Positions 1 through 9,023 of a stretch of 64,000 bases of DNA are shown here, in pieces. A program made the translations under genes and the position numbers. The notes beneath the pieces were generated by a model. The model had not been told where the DNA came from. It did not search any database and was given only the letters and a program-made list of their open reading frames with translations. The stretch is from DASUPK01 sp963843085 (GTDB taxonomy: Bacteria > Actinomycetota > Thermoleophilia > Solirubrobacterales > 70-9): contig CAWJJG010000011.1 of the NCBI GenBank assembly GCA_963843085.1, positions 930,001 through 994,000 of the forward strand, read 5' to 3'. Every line of letters begins with the position of its first letter. Position 1 is the stretch's first letter.

Positions 1-194
1 CGAGCCAGAGGTTGCGGTCCGAGGAGTTGGCCAGCTGGTACTCGTCGGCGTCGGAGAAGCCGGTGGTGAGGCCGCGGGTGGCGGAGGCGGCCGCGGGCAG
101 GGCGAGCGCGGTCAGGGCGGCGCATGGCCGCGAGCAGGGCGATCAGGCGCGTTCGCGTGCGCCCCGTGGTGGTGGGTGTTCGATTGGCGACCAA
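1..194 (-). CDS. N-terminal part of a secreted protein, cut by window edge, apparent frameshift
   Basis: Reading the minus strand from a TTG at 194 gives a basic N-terminus with Arg/Thr repeats and a hydrophobic run LIALLAA. The hydrophobic run continues only after a one-base shift near 124-128 (AALTALALPAAASA, a plausible signal-peptide end with an AxA site), followed by a mature start TRGLTTGFSDADEYQ. The two halves together make a normal Sec signal peptide, so I read this as one gene with a frameshift or sequencing error. The downstream part is outside the window. The mature start resembles secreted glycoside-hydrolase-like proteins, but too little is visible to name it. The start codon is uncertain. 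Confidence 0.4.
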   Translation of the reverse strand, partial: MVANRTPTTTGRTRTRLIALLAAMRRPDRARPARGRLRHPRPHHRLLRRRRVPAGQLLGPQPLA

Positions 195-202
195 GGTGAT
201 GA

Positions 203-275
<73 letters not shown>

Positions 276-285
276 GAAGTTGCGG

Positions 286-314
286 ACTGTAGCGAGAGCG
301 GGCGGATGGTTGAA
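286..314 (-). promoter_or_regulatory. Promoter of tRNA-Thr
   Basis: On the minus strand, a -35 box TTCAAC (309-314) and a -10 box TACAGT (286-291) are separated by 17 bases. The -10 lies 10 bases upstream of the tRNA 5' end, the expected distance. It overlaps nothing on the coding side of the SDR gene, whose stop is at 322. Confidence 0.65.
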
Positions 315-321
315 CCGGGGC

Positions 322-1031
322 TCAGGGATGAAGGGAGAGGCGCTGGCCGTTCATCCGGGCGGCCGAATCGGAGAAGAGAAAGGCGATGGCCTCGGCGATG
401 TCCTCGGCCGGGGTGAAGGTCGGACGCTCGATCTCGGGGCTGTCCTCTCGCATCCCCGGAGTCTCGATCGCGTTGACGACGATGATGTTCGCGGTGGCCG
501 GGGTGTTCGCGAAGGAGTCGGCGAGGGAGAGGGTCCAGGCCTCGGCCGCCGCCTTGGCCGAGGCGTAGGCGGCGTTGGTGCTCTCCGGGTTCTGGGCCGC
601 GGCGGAGGAGACGAGGACGAAGCGGCCGTGCTCGCTTCGGGTCAGGGCGGTGTGGAAGGCGCGGGTGGCGAGCTGGAGGGTACGGACGAGGAGGTCGTGG
701 AGGAACTCGTAGTCGGCCAGGTCGAAGCTGTCGATGGGGTCGCCGCCGCGGTAGCCGCCGACGAGGTGGATGAGGCCGTCGATATGGCCGAAGCGCTCCA
801 CGATCTCCGATGCCCAGTCGTTGGCCGCCGCCTCGTCGAGGAGGTCGACGGCGTGCGGGTGGACGCGGTCCTCGGGCAGGCCGAGGTCGTGGGCCACGCC
901 GTCGGCGATCTCCTGGCTGCGGTCGGCGAGGGAGAGGCTGGCCCGTCCTCGGCGAGGCGCCGGGCGACGACCGGCCCGAGGCCGCCGCCGGCCCCGGCGA
1001 TGGCGATGACACGTCCGTCGAGGTCGGTCAT
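322..1031 (-). CDS. SDR family oxidoreductase with apparent frameshift
   Basis: Short-chain dehydrogenase/reductase using NAD(P)(H). The N-terminal part starts at an ATG at 1031 (MTDLDGRVIAIAGAGGGLG, the glycine-rich cofactor loop). The remainder (readable as its own frame from 897) holds the catalytic Ser region VLVSSAAAQ and the YASAK Tyr/Lys pair, ending LFSDSAARMNGQ near the C-terminus. The two halves lie in different frames. Joining them needs one extra G in the C/G run at about 941-944, which restores ASLSLADRSQEIADGVAHD. A homopolymer miscall or a genuine mutation would both fit. The substrate cannot be told from sequence. Confidence 0.75.
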
Positions 1032-1134
1032 GCCGAGGACGCTATCCGGGTGGGCATGAGTCTGCAGGGTATCGAGGCACACGTTTGTTTCACTCGCCGC
1101 GCCACTCACGAAATCGCGCGCCGTAGGTTCCGCC

Positions 1135-1547
1135 ATGACGAAGTACCATCCAAGGCGACAGGGCGATCTAGGCGAGGCGCTCGGCGATCGAGTGGCTCAC
1201 GCCGAATCGGCGCCTGCATTGCGTTCCCGCTGTTCCATAGCCCTGATGTACGATCTGATCGCCGACCTTGGTCGACGGCCTCTCCGCGTGCAGGTGAAGA
1301 CATCGATCTGTCGGCATGGCACGACCGGACATTTCGCCGTGCAACTGGCGACGTCCGGCGGCAACCAGAGCTGGAATGGGGTGGTGAAGAAGTTCGACCG
1401 CCGAGCCGCACCGACTACCTCTTCGTGCTGGTGCGGAGACGGGCGGAGATGGTTCATCCCCTCCACCGAGATCGGAGCGAGGCACTCGATCACAGTTGGC
1501 GGAGAGAAATACTCGGAGTTCCAGGTCGGCCTCACCGAGCCGCTTGA
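1135..1547 (+). pseudogene. Broken PD-(D/E)XK endonuclease-like gene (group I intron-associated type)
   Basis: Starts MTKYHPRRQGDLGEA. Fragments of one small nuclease-like protein appear in order but in different frames: SAIEWL, then GACIAFPLFHSPDV, then DLIADLGRRPLRVQVKTS, then QLATSGGNQSWNGVVKKFD, then SRTDYLFVLV, then GDGRRWFIPSTEI. The DLIAD...QVKTS stretch is the PD-(D/E)XK core (Asp, then Gln-x-Lys). From memory this order matches the small family called group I intron-associated PD-(D/E)XK endonucleases. At least five single-base shifts are needed to rebuild it, so it is a decayed gene or badly called sequence. It lies directly upstream of the tRNA-Tyr promoter. The exact end is uncertain. 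Confidence 0.65.
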
Positions 1548-1573
1548 CGGCGCTGACCGTCCCGTTCTAGAAT
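1544..1573 (+). promoter_or_regulatory. Promoter of tRNA-Tyr
   Basis: A -35 box TTGACG (1544-1549) and a -10 box TAGAAT (1568-1573) are separated by 18 bases. Transcription would begin about 1580, seven bases before the tRNA 5' end at 1587. It is among the closest sigma-70 consensus matches I found, and it overlaps the end of the broken endonuclease gene. Confidence 0.7.
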
Positions 1574-1586
1574 CCCAGCCGGAGCC

Positions 1587-1668
1587 GGGGGAGTACCGGA
1601 GCGGTGAACCGGGCTGGCGCTGTAAAGTCATGGCTCTGCCTTCGCAGGTTCGAATCCTGCCTCCCCCA
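1587..1668 (+). tRNA. tRNA-Tyr (GTA anticodon) with 8-base anticodon loop
   Basis: Acceptor stem GGGGGAG/CTCCCCC with A73, D stem CCGG/CCGG, a short variable-arm helix GGC-TCT-GCC and T arm GCAGG-TTCGAAT-CCTGC. The class II shape and GTA anticodon (1622-1624) match tRNA-Tyr. The anticodon stem pairs only as TGGC/GTCA, which leaves an eight-base loop (GCTGTAAA) instead of seven. Removing the G at about 1619 would give the normal CTGTAAA loop. Either an extra base was called or the gene is slightly damaged. A strong promoter precedes it. Confidence 0.75.
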
Positions 1669-1724
1669 TCTCGCCAGCTCCGGTGGCAACCGCGACTGGG
1701 GAGCCCTCCGTCGGGCGGACGCGG

Positions 1725-1902
1725 ATGTCCGCGAATCACCAGGTGACTGTCCCGCTCGCGGTGGCAACCGCATCCTCGATCGATCCAGGCGATCGCTTCC
1801 GGGTCGAGTCCGACGGAACCGGCCGGTTCGTCATGACTCGGATCGAGGAATACATGGAGCGCCACCTTGCAGCAGCTCGTCCTTCCCGACGGCGAGGCCT
1901 GA
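1725..1902 (+). CDS. AbrB/MazE-like small DNA-binding protein, apparent frameshift near the end
   Basis: ATG at 1725 gives MSANHQVTVPLAVATASSID followed by PGDRFRVESDGTGRFVMTR, the pattern of the AbrB/SpoVT swapped-hairpin DNA-binding domain (xxVTVPxxVxxxxxxxPGDxxxV). Such proteins act as transition-state regulators or antitoxins. After MERH the likely tail QQLVLPDGEA and a stop at 1900-1902 lie one base out of frame (shift between about 1860 and 1867). Without the shift the frame runs on to 1991 with low-complexity Arg-rich sequence. No toxin partner is recognisable. It lies 57 bases after the tRNA-Tyr. Confidence 0.55.
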
Positions 1903-2082
1903 GTAGCGACCGGGCCGGAGGCCGGACGCCTCGCCTCCGGAAAGGTGGAGGTTGGTCATCTCACCCCAGGCAGGAACCGCGCGAGCGGTGAAAGCTGCCG
2001 GAGTCCGGCCGGGCCGGCCTGGGCGCTTCATGTGCGCTCTCTGAATTACCGGGCCATCCGGCGCCAAACCCAACTCCATCCA

Positions 2083-2820
2083 CTAGGCCGTCCGCCGTCG
2101 CAGCGTCGCCGCCCCGAGCGCCAGCGCCAGCAGCGTCGCGCCGATCACCACCCCGACATCGAGCACCAGCCGCCCGGAGAACGACTCGCCGGCCGAAGCC
2201 CGCGCCAGCGCGTCATAGGCATAGGTGAACGGCAGCGCGCCGGCGAGCGTGTCCAGCCAGTCCGACATCTCGCTCCTCGGCACCAACAGCCCGCAGAGCA
2301 GGATCTGGGGAAGGATGAACGCCGGCATGAACTGCACGGCCTGGAACTCCGTGCGCGCGAACGCGCTCACCAGGAGCCCGAGCGACATCCCCAGCACCGC
2401 GTTCGCGATCGCGAGCGCCGCAACCCAGAACCCCGAGCCCACCGTGGTCAAATCGAGCACCCCATACGCAAACCCGGTCGTGACCGCGGCCTGGAGCGCG
2501 GCCAGCAGCGCGAACGCGATCCCGTACCCTGCCAGCAGGTCCAGCTTGGACATCGGCATCGTCATCAGCCGCTCCAGCGTCCCCGTCGTCCGCTCCCGCA
2601 GCATCGTGATCGACGTGATCAGGAACATCATGATCAGCGGGAACAGCCCCAGCATCGGCGGCCCGATCCGCTCGAACGTCCCCGGCTGGCCCTCGAACAT
2701 GTACTTGACGAGCGTCATCAGCACGCACGGCACCACCAGCACCATCGCGATCGTCCGGGGGTCCCGCCGCAACTGCCGCAGCACCCGCCCGGCCACCGCG
2801 AGCGTGCAGCGCGGGCTCAC
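2083..2820 (-). CDS. ABC-2 type transporter permease
   Basis: Membrane subunit of an ABC-2 exporter (DrrB/YhhJ-like). GTG at 2820 was chosen because it overlaps the ATPase stop (GTGA) and gives SPRCTLAVAGRVLRQLRRDP, a normal cytoplasmic N-terminus. About six hydrophobic segments follow, with the conserved cytoplasmic stretch RERTTGTLERLMTMPMSKL, typical of ABC-2 permeases, after the second. Length (245 residues) is usual. It is translationally coupled to the ATPase encoded at 2817-3476. The substrate is unknown; relatives export drugs, lipids or antibiotics. Confidence 0.9.
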   Translation of the reverse strand: MSPRCTLAVAGRVLRQLRRDPRTIAMVLVVPCVLMTLVKYMFEGQPGTFERIGPPMLGLFPLIMMFLITSITMLRERTTGTLERLMTMPMSKLDLLAGYGIAFALLAALQAAVTTGFAYGVLDLTTVGSGFWVAALAIANAVLGMSLGLLVSAFARTEFQAVQFMPAFILPQILLCGLLVPRSEMSDWLDTLAGALPFTYAYDALARASAGESFSGRLVLDVGVVIGATLLALALGAATLRRRTA

Positions 2821-3476
2821 CCCTCGTCCTTGACCAGCCGCAGGAACGCATCGGTCAGGTCGTCCGCGCCGGTTCGCTTCAGGATCTCCGCGGGCGACGC
2901 GATCGCCAGGAACCTTCCCTCCCTCATCAGGGCCAGGCTGTGGCAATTGACCGCCTCGTCCATCACGTGGCTCGAGACGAGCAGCGTCTTCCCCTCACCG
3001 GCGAGGGAGTAAAACGTCTTCCACAGGTCCTCGCGCAGCACCGGGTCCAACCCCACTGTCGGCTCGTCGAGGATCAGCACATCGGGATCCCCCAAGAGAG
3101 CGGTGGCCAGCGAGACCCTCGCCCGCTCACCCCCGGACAGATCCCTCACCACCCGGTCCTGGAAGGCCCCGAGGCTGACCGTCCCGATCGCGCCATCGAC
3201 CCCCTCCCCCGAAACACCGAGCACGCGCGCGAAGAACCACAGGTTCTCCCGCACGGTCAGGTCCGAATACACCGACGGCGCCTGGGTCACATATCCGACC
3301 CGGGAGCGCAGCCCCGCGGACCCGGCCGGCTCCCCCAGCACCCGCACCTCTCCCCCCTCGACGATCTGAACCCCGACGATCGAGCGCATCAGCGTCGTCT
3401 TGCCGCACCCACTCGGGCCCAGCAGCGCGGTGACCGAACCCGGCTCGACCGAGAGCGACAGCCCTGGGAGGACCAT
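2817..3476 (-). CDS. ABC transporter ATP-binding protein
   Basis: ATPase partner of the ABC-2 permease. It shows Walker A GPSGCGKTT, a Q-loop region YVTQAPSVYSDLTVRENL, signature LSGGERARV, Walker B VLILDEPTVGLDP and the switch His in SSHVMDEA. The ATG at 3476 removes the usual first beta-strand; the frame continues upstream with EISGLRVRRGEK, which is clearly ABC-ATPase sequence, but no ATG, GTG or TTG is in frame before rpoD. A CTG at 3533 could be the true start. DrrA/CcmA-like in size (219 residues, or 238 from CTG). Confidence 0.92.
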   Translation of the reverse strand: MVLPGLSLSVEPGSVTALLGPSGCGKTTLMRSIVGVQIVEGGEVRVLGEPAGSAGLRSRVGYVTQAPSVYSDLTVRENLWFFARVLGVSGEGVDGAIGTVSLGAFQDRVVRDLSGGERARVSLATALLGDPDVLILDEPTVGLDPVLREDLWKTFYSLAGEGKTLLVSSHVMDEAVNCHSLALMREGRFLAIASPAEILKRTGADDLTDAFLRLVKDEG

Positions 3477-3543
3477 CTTCTCGCCGCGCCTGACGCGCAG
3501 CCCGGAGATCTCGATCGCGGCTATGCCGCGCAGACTATGCGCC

Positions 3544-4665
<1,122 letters not shown>

Positions 4666-4747
4666 CTCTCTCCTCCTCCCGGAGAAAACTCCCGGACTGC
4701 CCGACCCTCTCCCCTAAAAAGAGACCCGAGCCCAAAAAGCGAGCGGG

Positions 4748-4753
4748 AGTATA
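4748..4753 (-). promoter_or_regulatory. Probable -10 box of the rpoD promoter
   Basis: Minus-strand TATACT, a near-perfect -10 hexamer in an AT-poor genome, lies 83 bases upstream of the rpoD start. The -35 region is weak (CAAATA-like at the right distance), with TTGACT on the opposite strand at 4774-4779. Transcription would leave a leader of about 75 bases that ends in a strong ribosome-binding site. Confidence 0.45.
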
Positions 4754-4833
4754 GGGGCGGTCCGGGCCGTTATTTGACTCACTATTCAGGCAATTTCGGC
4801 AGCCGGGGACCACGGCCCGCCATACTTCCCTCG

Positions 4834-5859
4834 ATGGCAGAGCAGGTCCAAACCGTCACCGTACCGAGCCGCGACGCCCAGGCCGAAGCACCCGCCACGA
4901 GGGTCAGCCTCTCCCGCGTCGGCGTCGTCGGAGTCGAGAAGATCATCCGCGTCTGCGGCTCTCAGAACGGCGGGGACGGCGGGGACGAATCCCTGTACCA
5001 CGCCGACCTCGAGTGCTTCGTCGACCTCAACCCCGAGCAGGCCGGCGTCCACATGTCCCGCTTCGAGGAGGTCGTCAACGAGGCCATCGACACCGTCGTG
5101 CTCGGCGAGGCCCTGCGCGCCGAGGGCCTTGCCGCCCACATCGCCCAGCAGGTCCGCGAGCGACAGGGCGGCATGCGCGCCGAGGTGAAGATCGCCGCCC
5201 GCTACCCGGAGACGGTCCCGGCCCCCGTCTCCGGCCTCCCCACCCAGGAGCTCTACACCCTCTTCGGCACCGCGGTCTCGTCGGACCGCGGCACTCGCAC
5301 ACTGATCGGGGTCGAGGCCCAGGGCATGACCGCCTGCCCCTGCGCCCAGGGCCTGGTCGAGGACGGCGCGCGCGAGCGCCTGGTGGAGGAGGGCTTCAGC
5401 GCCGAGGACATTGACCGCATCGTCGACGCGGTCCCACTCGCCACCCACAACCAGCGCGGCATCGGCACCCTCTACATCGGCACCCCCGAGGACTCCGGCA
5501 TCGACATCGACGCCCGCCGGCTCCTCCGCATCGTCGAGAGCTCCATGTCGAGCGAGATCTACGAGCTGATGAAGCGCGCCGACGAACGCGCCGTGGTGGA
5601 GAAGGCCCATGCCAACCCCCGCTTCGTCGAGGACTGCGTGCGCGAGATGATCCGCCAGGTCGCCGAGACCTTCCCCGAGCTCCGCGACGGCGCCTTCGTC
5701 CACGCCCGCCAGGAGAACCTCGAGACCATCCACCGCCACAACGTCGTGGCCGAGCGCTACGGCCTGCTCTCTGAGATCGTCGGCGAGCTGGAGAGCGACA
5801 CCCACACGCGCCACCACACCACGATGCGTGAGTGGCTGGAAGCGCCGGCCGCGACCTAG
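4834..5859 (+). CDS. folE2: GTP cyclohydrolase, MptA/FolE2 type
   Basis: Type IB GTP cyclohydrolase: opens the imidazole ring of GTP as the first step to folate or other pterins. 341 residues, starting MAEQVQTVTV. Family features seen: SRVGVVGVEKIIRV near 27-40, GVHMSRFEE (71-79), and the metal-binding Cys in MTACPCAQG (165-173), then LATHNQRG. Archaeal MptA makes a cyclic phosphate while bacterial FolE2 makes dihydroneopterin triphosphate; sequence alone does not separate these, and the MTACPCAQ form occurs in both. The start ATG lies eight bases after CATACT, so the mRNA may be nearly leaderless. Its stop overlaps the pgsA stop by four bases, tail to tail. Confidence 0.88.
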   Translation: MAEQVQTVTVPSRDAQAEAPATRVSLSRVGVVGVEKIIRVCGSQNGGDGGDESLYHADLECFVDLNPEQAGVHMSRFEEVVNEAIDTVVLGEALRAEGLAAHIAQQVRERQGGMRAEVKIAARYPETVPAPVSGLPTQELYTLFGTAVSSDRGTRTLIGVEAQGMTACPCAQGLVEDGARERLVEEGFSAEDIDRIVDAVPLATHNQRGIGTLYIGTPEDSGIDIDARRLLRIVESSMSSEIYELMKRADERAVVEKAHANPRFVEDCVREMIRQVAETFPELRDGAFVHARQENLETIHRHNVVAERYGLLSEIVGELESDTHTRHHTTMREWLEAPAAT

Positions 5860-6416
5860 ATCTTGGCCGGTCTCTTTGTCGTGCGGGACTCCTCGATCAT
5901 TCTTCTGAATCCGAAGAAGTAGTCGACCCCGCTGATCACGGTGGCCGCGACCGCCGCGTAGACCAGCAGGTTCACCCCGAGCGGCGCGGGATTGACCGCG
6001 ATCAGGCAGATGATTGCAGCGACCTGAAGGATCGTCTTCACCTTTCCCATCCAGCTCGCCTGGATCACCACCCCCTGCTCCGCGGCGACCATCCGCAGCC
6101 CGGTGACCGCGAACTCCCGCGCGATGATCACCATCGCGATCCACGCCGCCAGGCGATTGAGGGAGACCAGCGCGATCAGCGACGCGGCGATCAGCAGCTT
6201 GTCGGCGATCGGGTCCATCAGCTTCCCGAACGTGGTGATCGCCCCTCGGCTCCGCGCGATGTAGCCATCGAGCGTGTCGGTGAGCGCCGCCAGCGCGAAG
6301 ACGCCTGCGGCGATCGCGTCCCCGTTCGGCGTCTCGTCCAGCAGCGCCACCACGACCACCGGCACGAGCAGGATCCGGATCAGCGTGAGCGCGTTGGGCA
6401 GATTGAGCTGGAACAC
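5856..6416 (-). CDS. pgsA: CDP-diacylglycerol--glycerol-3-phosphate 3-phosphatidyltransferase
   Basis: Integral membrane CDP-alcohol phosphatidyltransferase making phosphatidylglycerol phosphate. The whole family signature is present: D47-x2-D50-G51-x2-A54-R55-x8-G64-x3-D68-x3-D72. The opening LPNALTLIRILLVPVVV is typical of PgsA. Several hydrophobic segments follow; 186 residues is the usual length. Neighbouring PG/CL/PI synthases share the motif, so the exact alcohol substrate is inferred from the N-terminal pattern. Confidence 0.9.
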   Translation of the reverse strand: MFQLNLPNALTLIRILLVPVVVVALLDETPNGDAIAAGVFALAALTDTLDGYIARSRGAITTFGKLMDPIADKLLIAASLIALVSLNRLAAWIAMVIIAREFAVTGLRMVAAEQGVVIQASWMGKVKTILQVAAIICLIAVNPAPLGVNLLVYAAVAATVISGVDYFFGFRRMIEESRTTKRPAKI

Positions 6417-6434
6417 CGGCCAAGTATCGCTGGC

Positions 6435-7118
6435 TCAGCCGGAGGCGAGCGCCTTGGCCCGGGAGAACACCTCGTCGAGCATCGGCTCGGTCAGCCTCCC
6501 CGTGAAGGTGTTCTGCTGGCTCGGGTGAAAGCAGCCGAGCATCGCCCACTCGCCGATCCGCGCCTCCGCGCCGTGCCCGAACCGCGGCCTGGGCCTCGGC
6601 ACCTCCGCCCCCAGCTCGGCCAGCGCCAACAGCGTCCCGGTCCAGGCATAGGACCCGAGCGCGACGATCGTCCGCGCCGAGGACAGCAGCCGTAGCTCGC
6701 TGACCAGATACGGCAGGCACCTGTCCCGCTCCTCGGTGGTCGGCCGGTTCTGCGGCGGCGGGCACCGGTTCACGGCGGTGACGTAAGCGCCCCGCAGCCG
6801 CAGCCCGTCGTCGCGGCCCACCGACTCCGGCTGGTTCGCGAGCCCGGCTCGATGGAGAGCGGCGAACAGCCAGTCGCCCGATCGGTCCCCCGTGAAGATC
6901 CGCCCCGTCCGGTTACCGCCGTGTGCGGCCGGCGCCAACCCGACGATCGCGATCTGAGCTCGCGGATCGCCGAACCCCGGGAGCGGCCGCGCCCAGTAGC
7001 GCTCCCCCCGGTACCGCCGCGGCGGCTCGGCCGCGCTTCGCTCACGCCACTCGACCAGGCGCGGGCAGAGCGTGCACCCAGTGATCTCCGACGCGAGGTC
7101 GCGAAGCGTCTCGGCCAA
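6435..7118 (-). CDS. Uracil-DNA glycosylase, family 5 (UdgB-like)
   Basis: Removes uracil and related damaged bases from DNA. C15 and C18 (CTLCPR), with C119 and C134, are placed to bind the 4Fe-4S cluster of families 4 and 5. Motif 1 is GLAPAAHG (60-67), where a polar residue found in family 4 is replaced, as in UdgB. Motif 2 is HPSQQNTFTG (198-207). Length 227 is normal. It ends 18 bases before pgsA and lies three bases downstream of the Fcl-like gene's stop on the same strand. Confidence 0.88.
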   Translation of the reverse strand: MAETLRDLASEITGCTLCPRLVEWRERSAAEPPRRYRGERYWARPLPGFGDPRAQIAIVGLAPAAHGGNRTGRIFTGDRSGDWLFAALHRAGLANQPESVGRDDGLRLRGAYVTAVNRCPPPQNRPTTEERDRCLPYLVSELRLLSSARTIVALGSYAWTGTLLALAELGAEVPRPRPRFGHGAEARIGEWAMLGCFHPSQQNTFTGRLTEPMLDEVFSRAKALASG

Positions 7119-7121
7119 CGA

Positions 7122-8093
7122 TCAGGCGGAGGAGCCGGCGGTCGCCAGGCCGGCGGCGCGGAATGACTCGATCGTCCGATCCAGTCCCTCGCTCAGCGGC
7201 GTCTCGGCCTCGAAGCCGATCAGCTCCCGCGCCCTGCTGACGTCGAGGTAGCGCTTCCGCTGGCCGTCCGGCCGTGAGTCGTCCCAGACCGTCTTCCCGT
7301 TGAAGCCGGCGAGATCGGACATCGTCTCTGCCAGCTCGCGGATGCTCGTCTCCTTGCCCGTGCCGATGTTGACCGGGTCGGAGATATCGAGCTTCTCGGC
7401 GCAGAGGACCAGCGCGCGCGCCGCGTCGTCCACGTAGAGGAACTCCCGCGACGGCTTGCCCGTCCCCCAGAGGACCACCTCGGGATCACCGCGTTCCGCC
7501 GCGAGCACGAACTTGTGGACCATCGCCGCGATCACGTGCGAGTCCTCGAGGTCGAAGTTGTCGCCCGGGCCGTAGAGGTTCGCCATCACCGGCGCGCACG
7601 AGTCCATCGCGTACTGGCGCCGGTACGAGTCGCTCAGCACCAGCAGCATCTTCTTCGCCAGCCCGTAGGGCGCGTTCGACTCCTCGGGATACCCGTCCCA
7701 GATGTTGTCCTCCTGGAAGGGGACCGGGGTGATCTTCGGATAGGCGCAGACCGAGCAGGCCGCAACCAGCTTCTCGGTCTCGAGCTCCCGGCAGGCCTCG
7801 AAGACGTTCAACCCCATCGCCAGGTTGTCGTGCGCGAGCGGGCCGGGGTTGCGCCGGTTGTAGCCGATGCCCCCCACGTTGGCGGCGAGGTGGATGACCA
7901 CCTGGGCGCCCTCGAGCGCCTCGAAGCAGGCGGCCCGGTCGCGCAGGTCGAAATCCGCGGAGCGGATCGTTCGCACCTCGGCGCCCAGCTCCTCGAGCAG
8001 GCCGACGGTGGGCCGCCCGAGGAAGCCCCCGCCACCGGTGACGGCGACCGACTTGCCCGACCAGAAGCCCGGATCTGGCGACGAGGAGGCCAT
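7122..8093 (-). CDS. GDP-L-fucose synthase-like NAD-dependent epimerase
   Basis: Extended SDR enzyme. NAD(P)-binding loop TGGGGFLG (19-26); catalytic Ser114 in SVCAYP and YGLAK with Tyr143/Lys147. NVGGIGYNRRNP (72-83) and NLYGPGDNFD are hallmarks of GDP-L-fucose synthase (GMER/Fcl), which turns GDP-4-keto-6-deoxymannose into GDP-L-fucose by epimerisation and reduction. Two GDP-mannose 4,6-dehydratases in this window (12826 and 42687) could supply its substrate. It is the first gene of the polysaccharide region and 9 bases downstream of a glycosyltransferase. Confidence 0.82.
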   Translation of the reverse strand: MASSSPDPGFWSGKSVAVTGGGGFLGRPTVGLLEELGAEVRTIRSADFDLRDRAACFEALEGAQVVIHLAANVGGIGYNRRNPGPLAHDNLAMGLNVFEACRELETEKLVAACSVCAYPKITPVPFQEDNIWDGYPEESNAPYGLAKKMLLVLSDSYRRQYAMDSCAPVMANLYGPGDNFDLEDSHVIAAMVHKFVLAAERGDPEVVLWGTGKPSREFLYVDDAARALVLCAEKLDISDPVNIGTGKETSIRELAETMSDLAGFNGKTVWDDSRPDGQRKRYLDVSRARELIGFEAETPLSEGLDRTIESFRAAGLATAGSSA

Positions 8094-8102
8094 GGGCGAA
8101 GG

Positions 8103-9023
8103 CTAGCGGCCGGCCCCCGCTCGCAGCGCCCGCAGACGCTCCACGATGCGGCCGAGCAGCGGCGGCGCCGGGCGGCGAAAGAACTTCGAGGCGAGCGCGT
8201 CGGCCTCCACGTCCCGGCTCACCCCAGCCGGATGCTCGAGCGGAAACTCGATCCCCTCGAGCCGCCGGGCCGCGATGCCGAGCGGATCAGCGATCGCGTT
8301 CGTCGCGTCCTCGCTGAAGCCGATGTTGGAGATCAGGTTGCGATTCGGATTGACGCTGAGCAGCCCGCGGCTCAACCCGACGTAGCTCCACTGGGCGTCC
8401 CAATTGTCGATCTCCGGCGAGTTGTCCCAGACCCAGTCCCAGAAGCGCTGCTCATCCTCCTCTTCGAACATCCGGCGCAGCCGCGCCGTCCGCTCCGCCT
8501 CGTCGTCGGCATGCCAGTCGGCCAGGTCGACGTCGTAGAGGTTCCAGGCCCGCCGCCAGCTCGCCCATCCCCAGACATGCGGGTAGCGGGAGAAGTGGTA
8601 GCTGGCCCCCACCGGGGGGCTGCGCAGGAGCTGGCTCCCGGTGATGTGCACGATGCGCTCGTCGTCGCGGTAGCGGCCGAGGAGCTCGGCGCAGTAGGGG
8701 AAGAAGGTCGGATGGGGAAGGCAGTCGTCCTCGAGCACGATCGCCTCCTCGACCTCGGAGAAGACCCGGTCGAGCCCGCTGGGAATCCGCCTCTTCAGGC
8801 CGAGGTTCTCGTCGGCGAAGTCGCGCACCACGTCGCAGGGCCAGTCGACCCGCTCCACCACCGCGCGGGCCTCCTCGCATCCCCGGGCATCCTCCTCGTT
8901 GCCGGAACGCGGCCCGTCGGCGACCAAGAACAGCCGGCTCGGGCGCGCCTCGCGGATCCGCTCGAAGACCCGCGCCGTCTCCTCGGGACGGCGAAAGAGC
9001 AGCAGGGCCACTGCCGTGTCCAT
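8103..9023 (-). CDS. Glycosyltransferase family 2-like protein
   Basis: 306 residues. The N-terminus MDTAVALLLFRRPEETARVF and LFLVADGPR look like the GT-A fold of HlpA-like/GNT-I-like transferases; AIVLEDDCLPHP carries the metal-binding acidic motif EDD. HVWGWASWRRAW and NIGFSEDATN are conserved in this group. Cytoplasmic, with no membrane segment. Starts within a TGATG overlap with the upstream transferase, so the two are co-translated. Donor and acceptor are unknown. Confidence 0.75.
   Translation of the reverse strand: MDTAVALLLFRRPEETARVFERIREARPSRLFLVADGPRSGNEEDARGCEEARAVVERVDWPCDVVRDFADENLGLKRRIPSGLDRVFSEVEEAIVLEDDCLPHPTFFPYCAELLGRYRDDERIVHITGSQLLRSPPVGASYHFSRYPHVWGWASWRRAWNLYDVDLADWHADDEAERTARLRRMFEEEDEQRFWDWVWDNSPEIDNWDAQWSYVGLSRGLLSVNPNRNLISNIGFSEDATNAIADPLGIAARRLEGIEFPLEHPAGVSRDVEADALASKFFRRPAPPLLGRIVERLRALRAGAGR

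Noticed and set aside
1945..3012. Plus-strand open frame of 355 codons opposite the ABC genes
   Set aside because: Composition (RQHRERQ repeats) is that of an antisense frame. The ABC permease and ATPase on the minus strand carry all expected motifs.
4774..4803. TTGACT as -35 box for mptA/folE2
   Set aside because: No acceptable -10 box lies 16-18 bases downstream; the only good -10-like hexamer (CATACT, 4821) is too far away.
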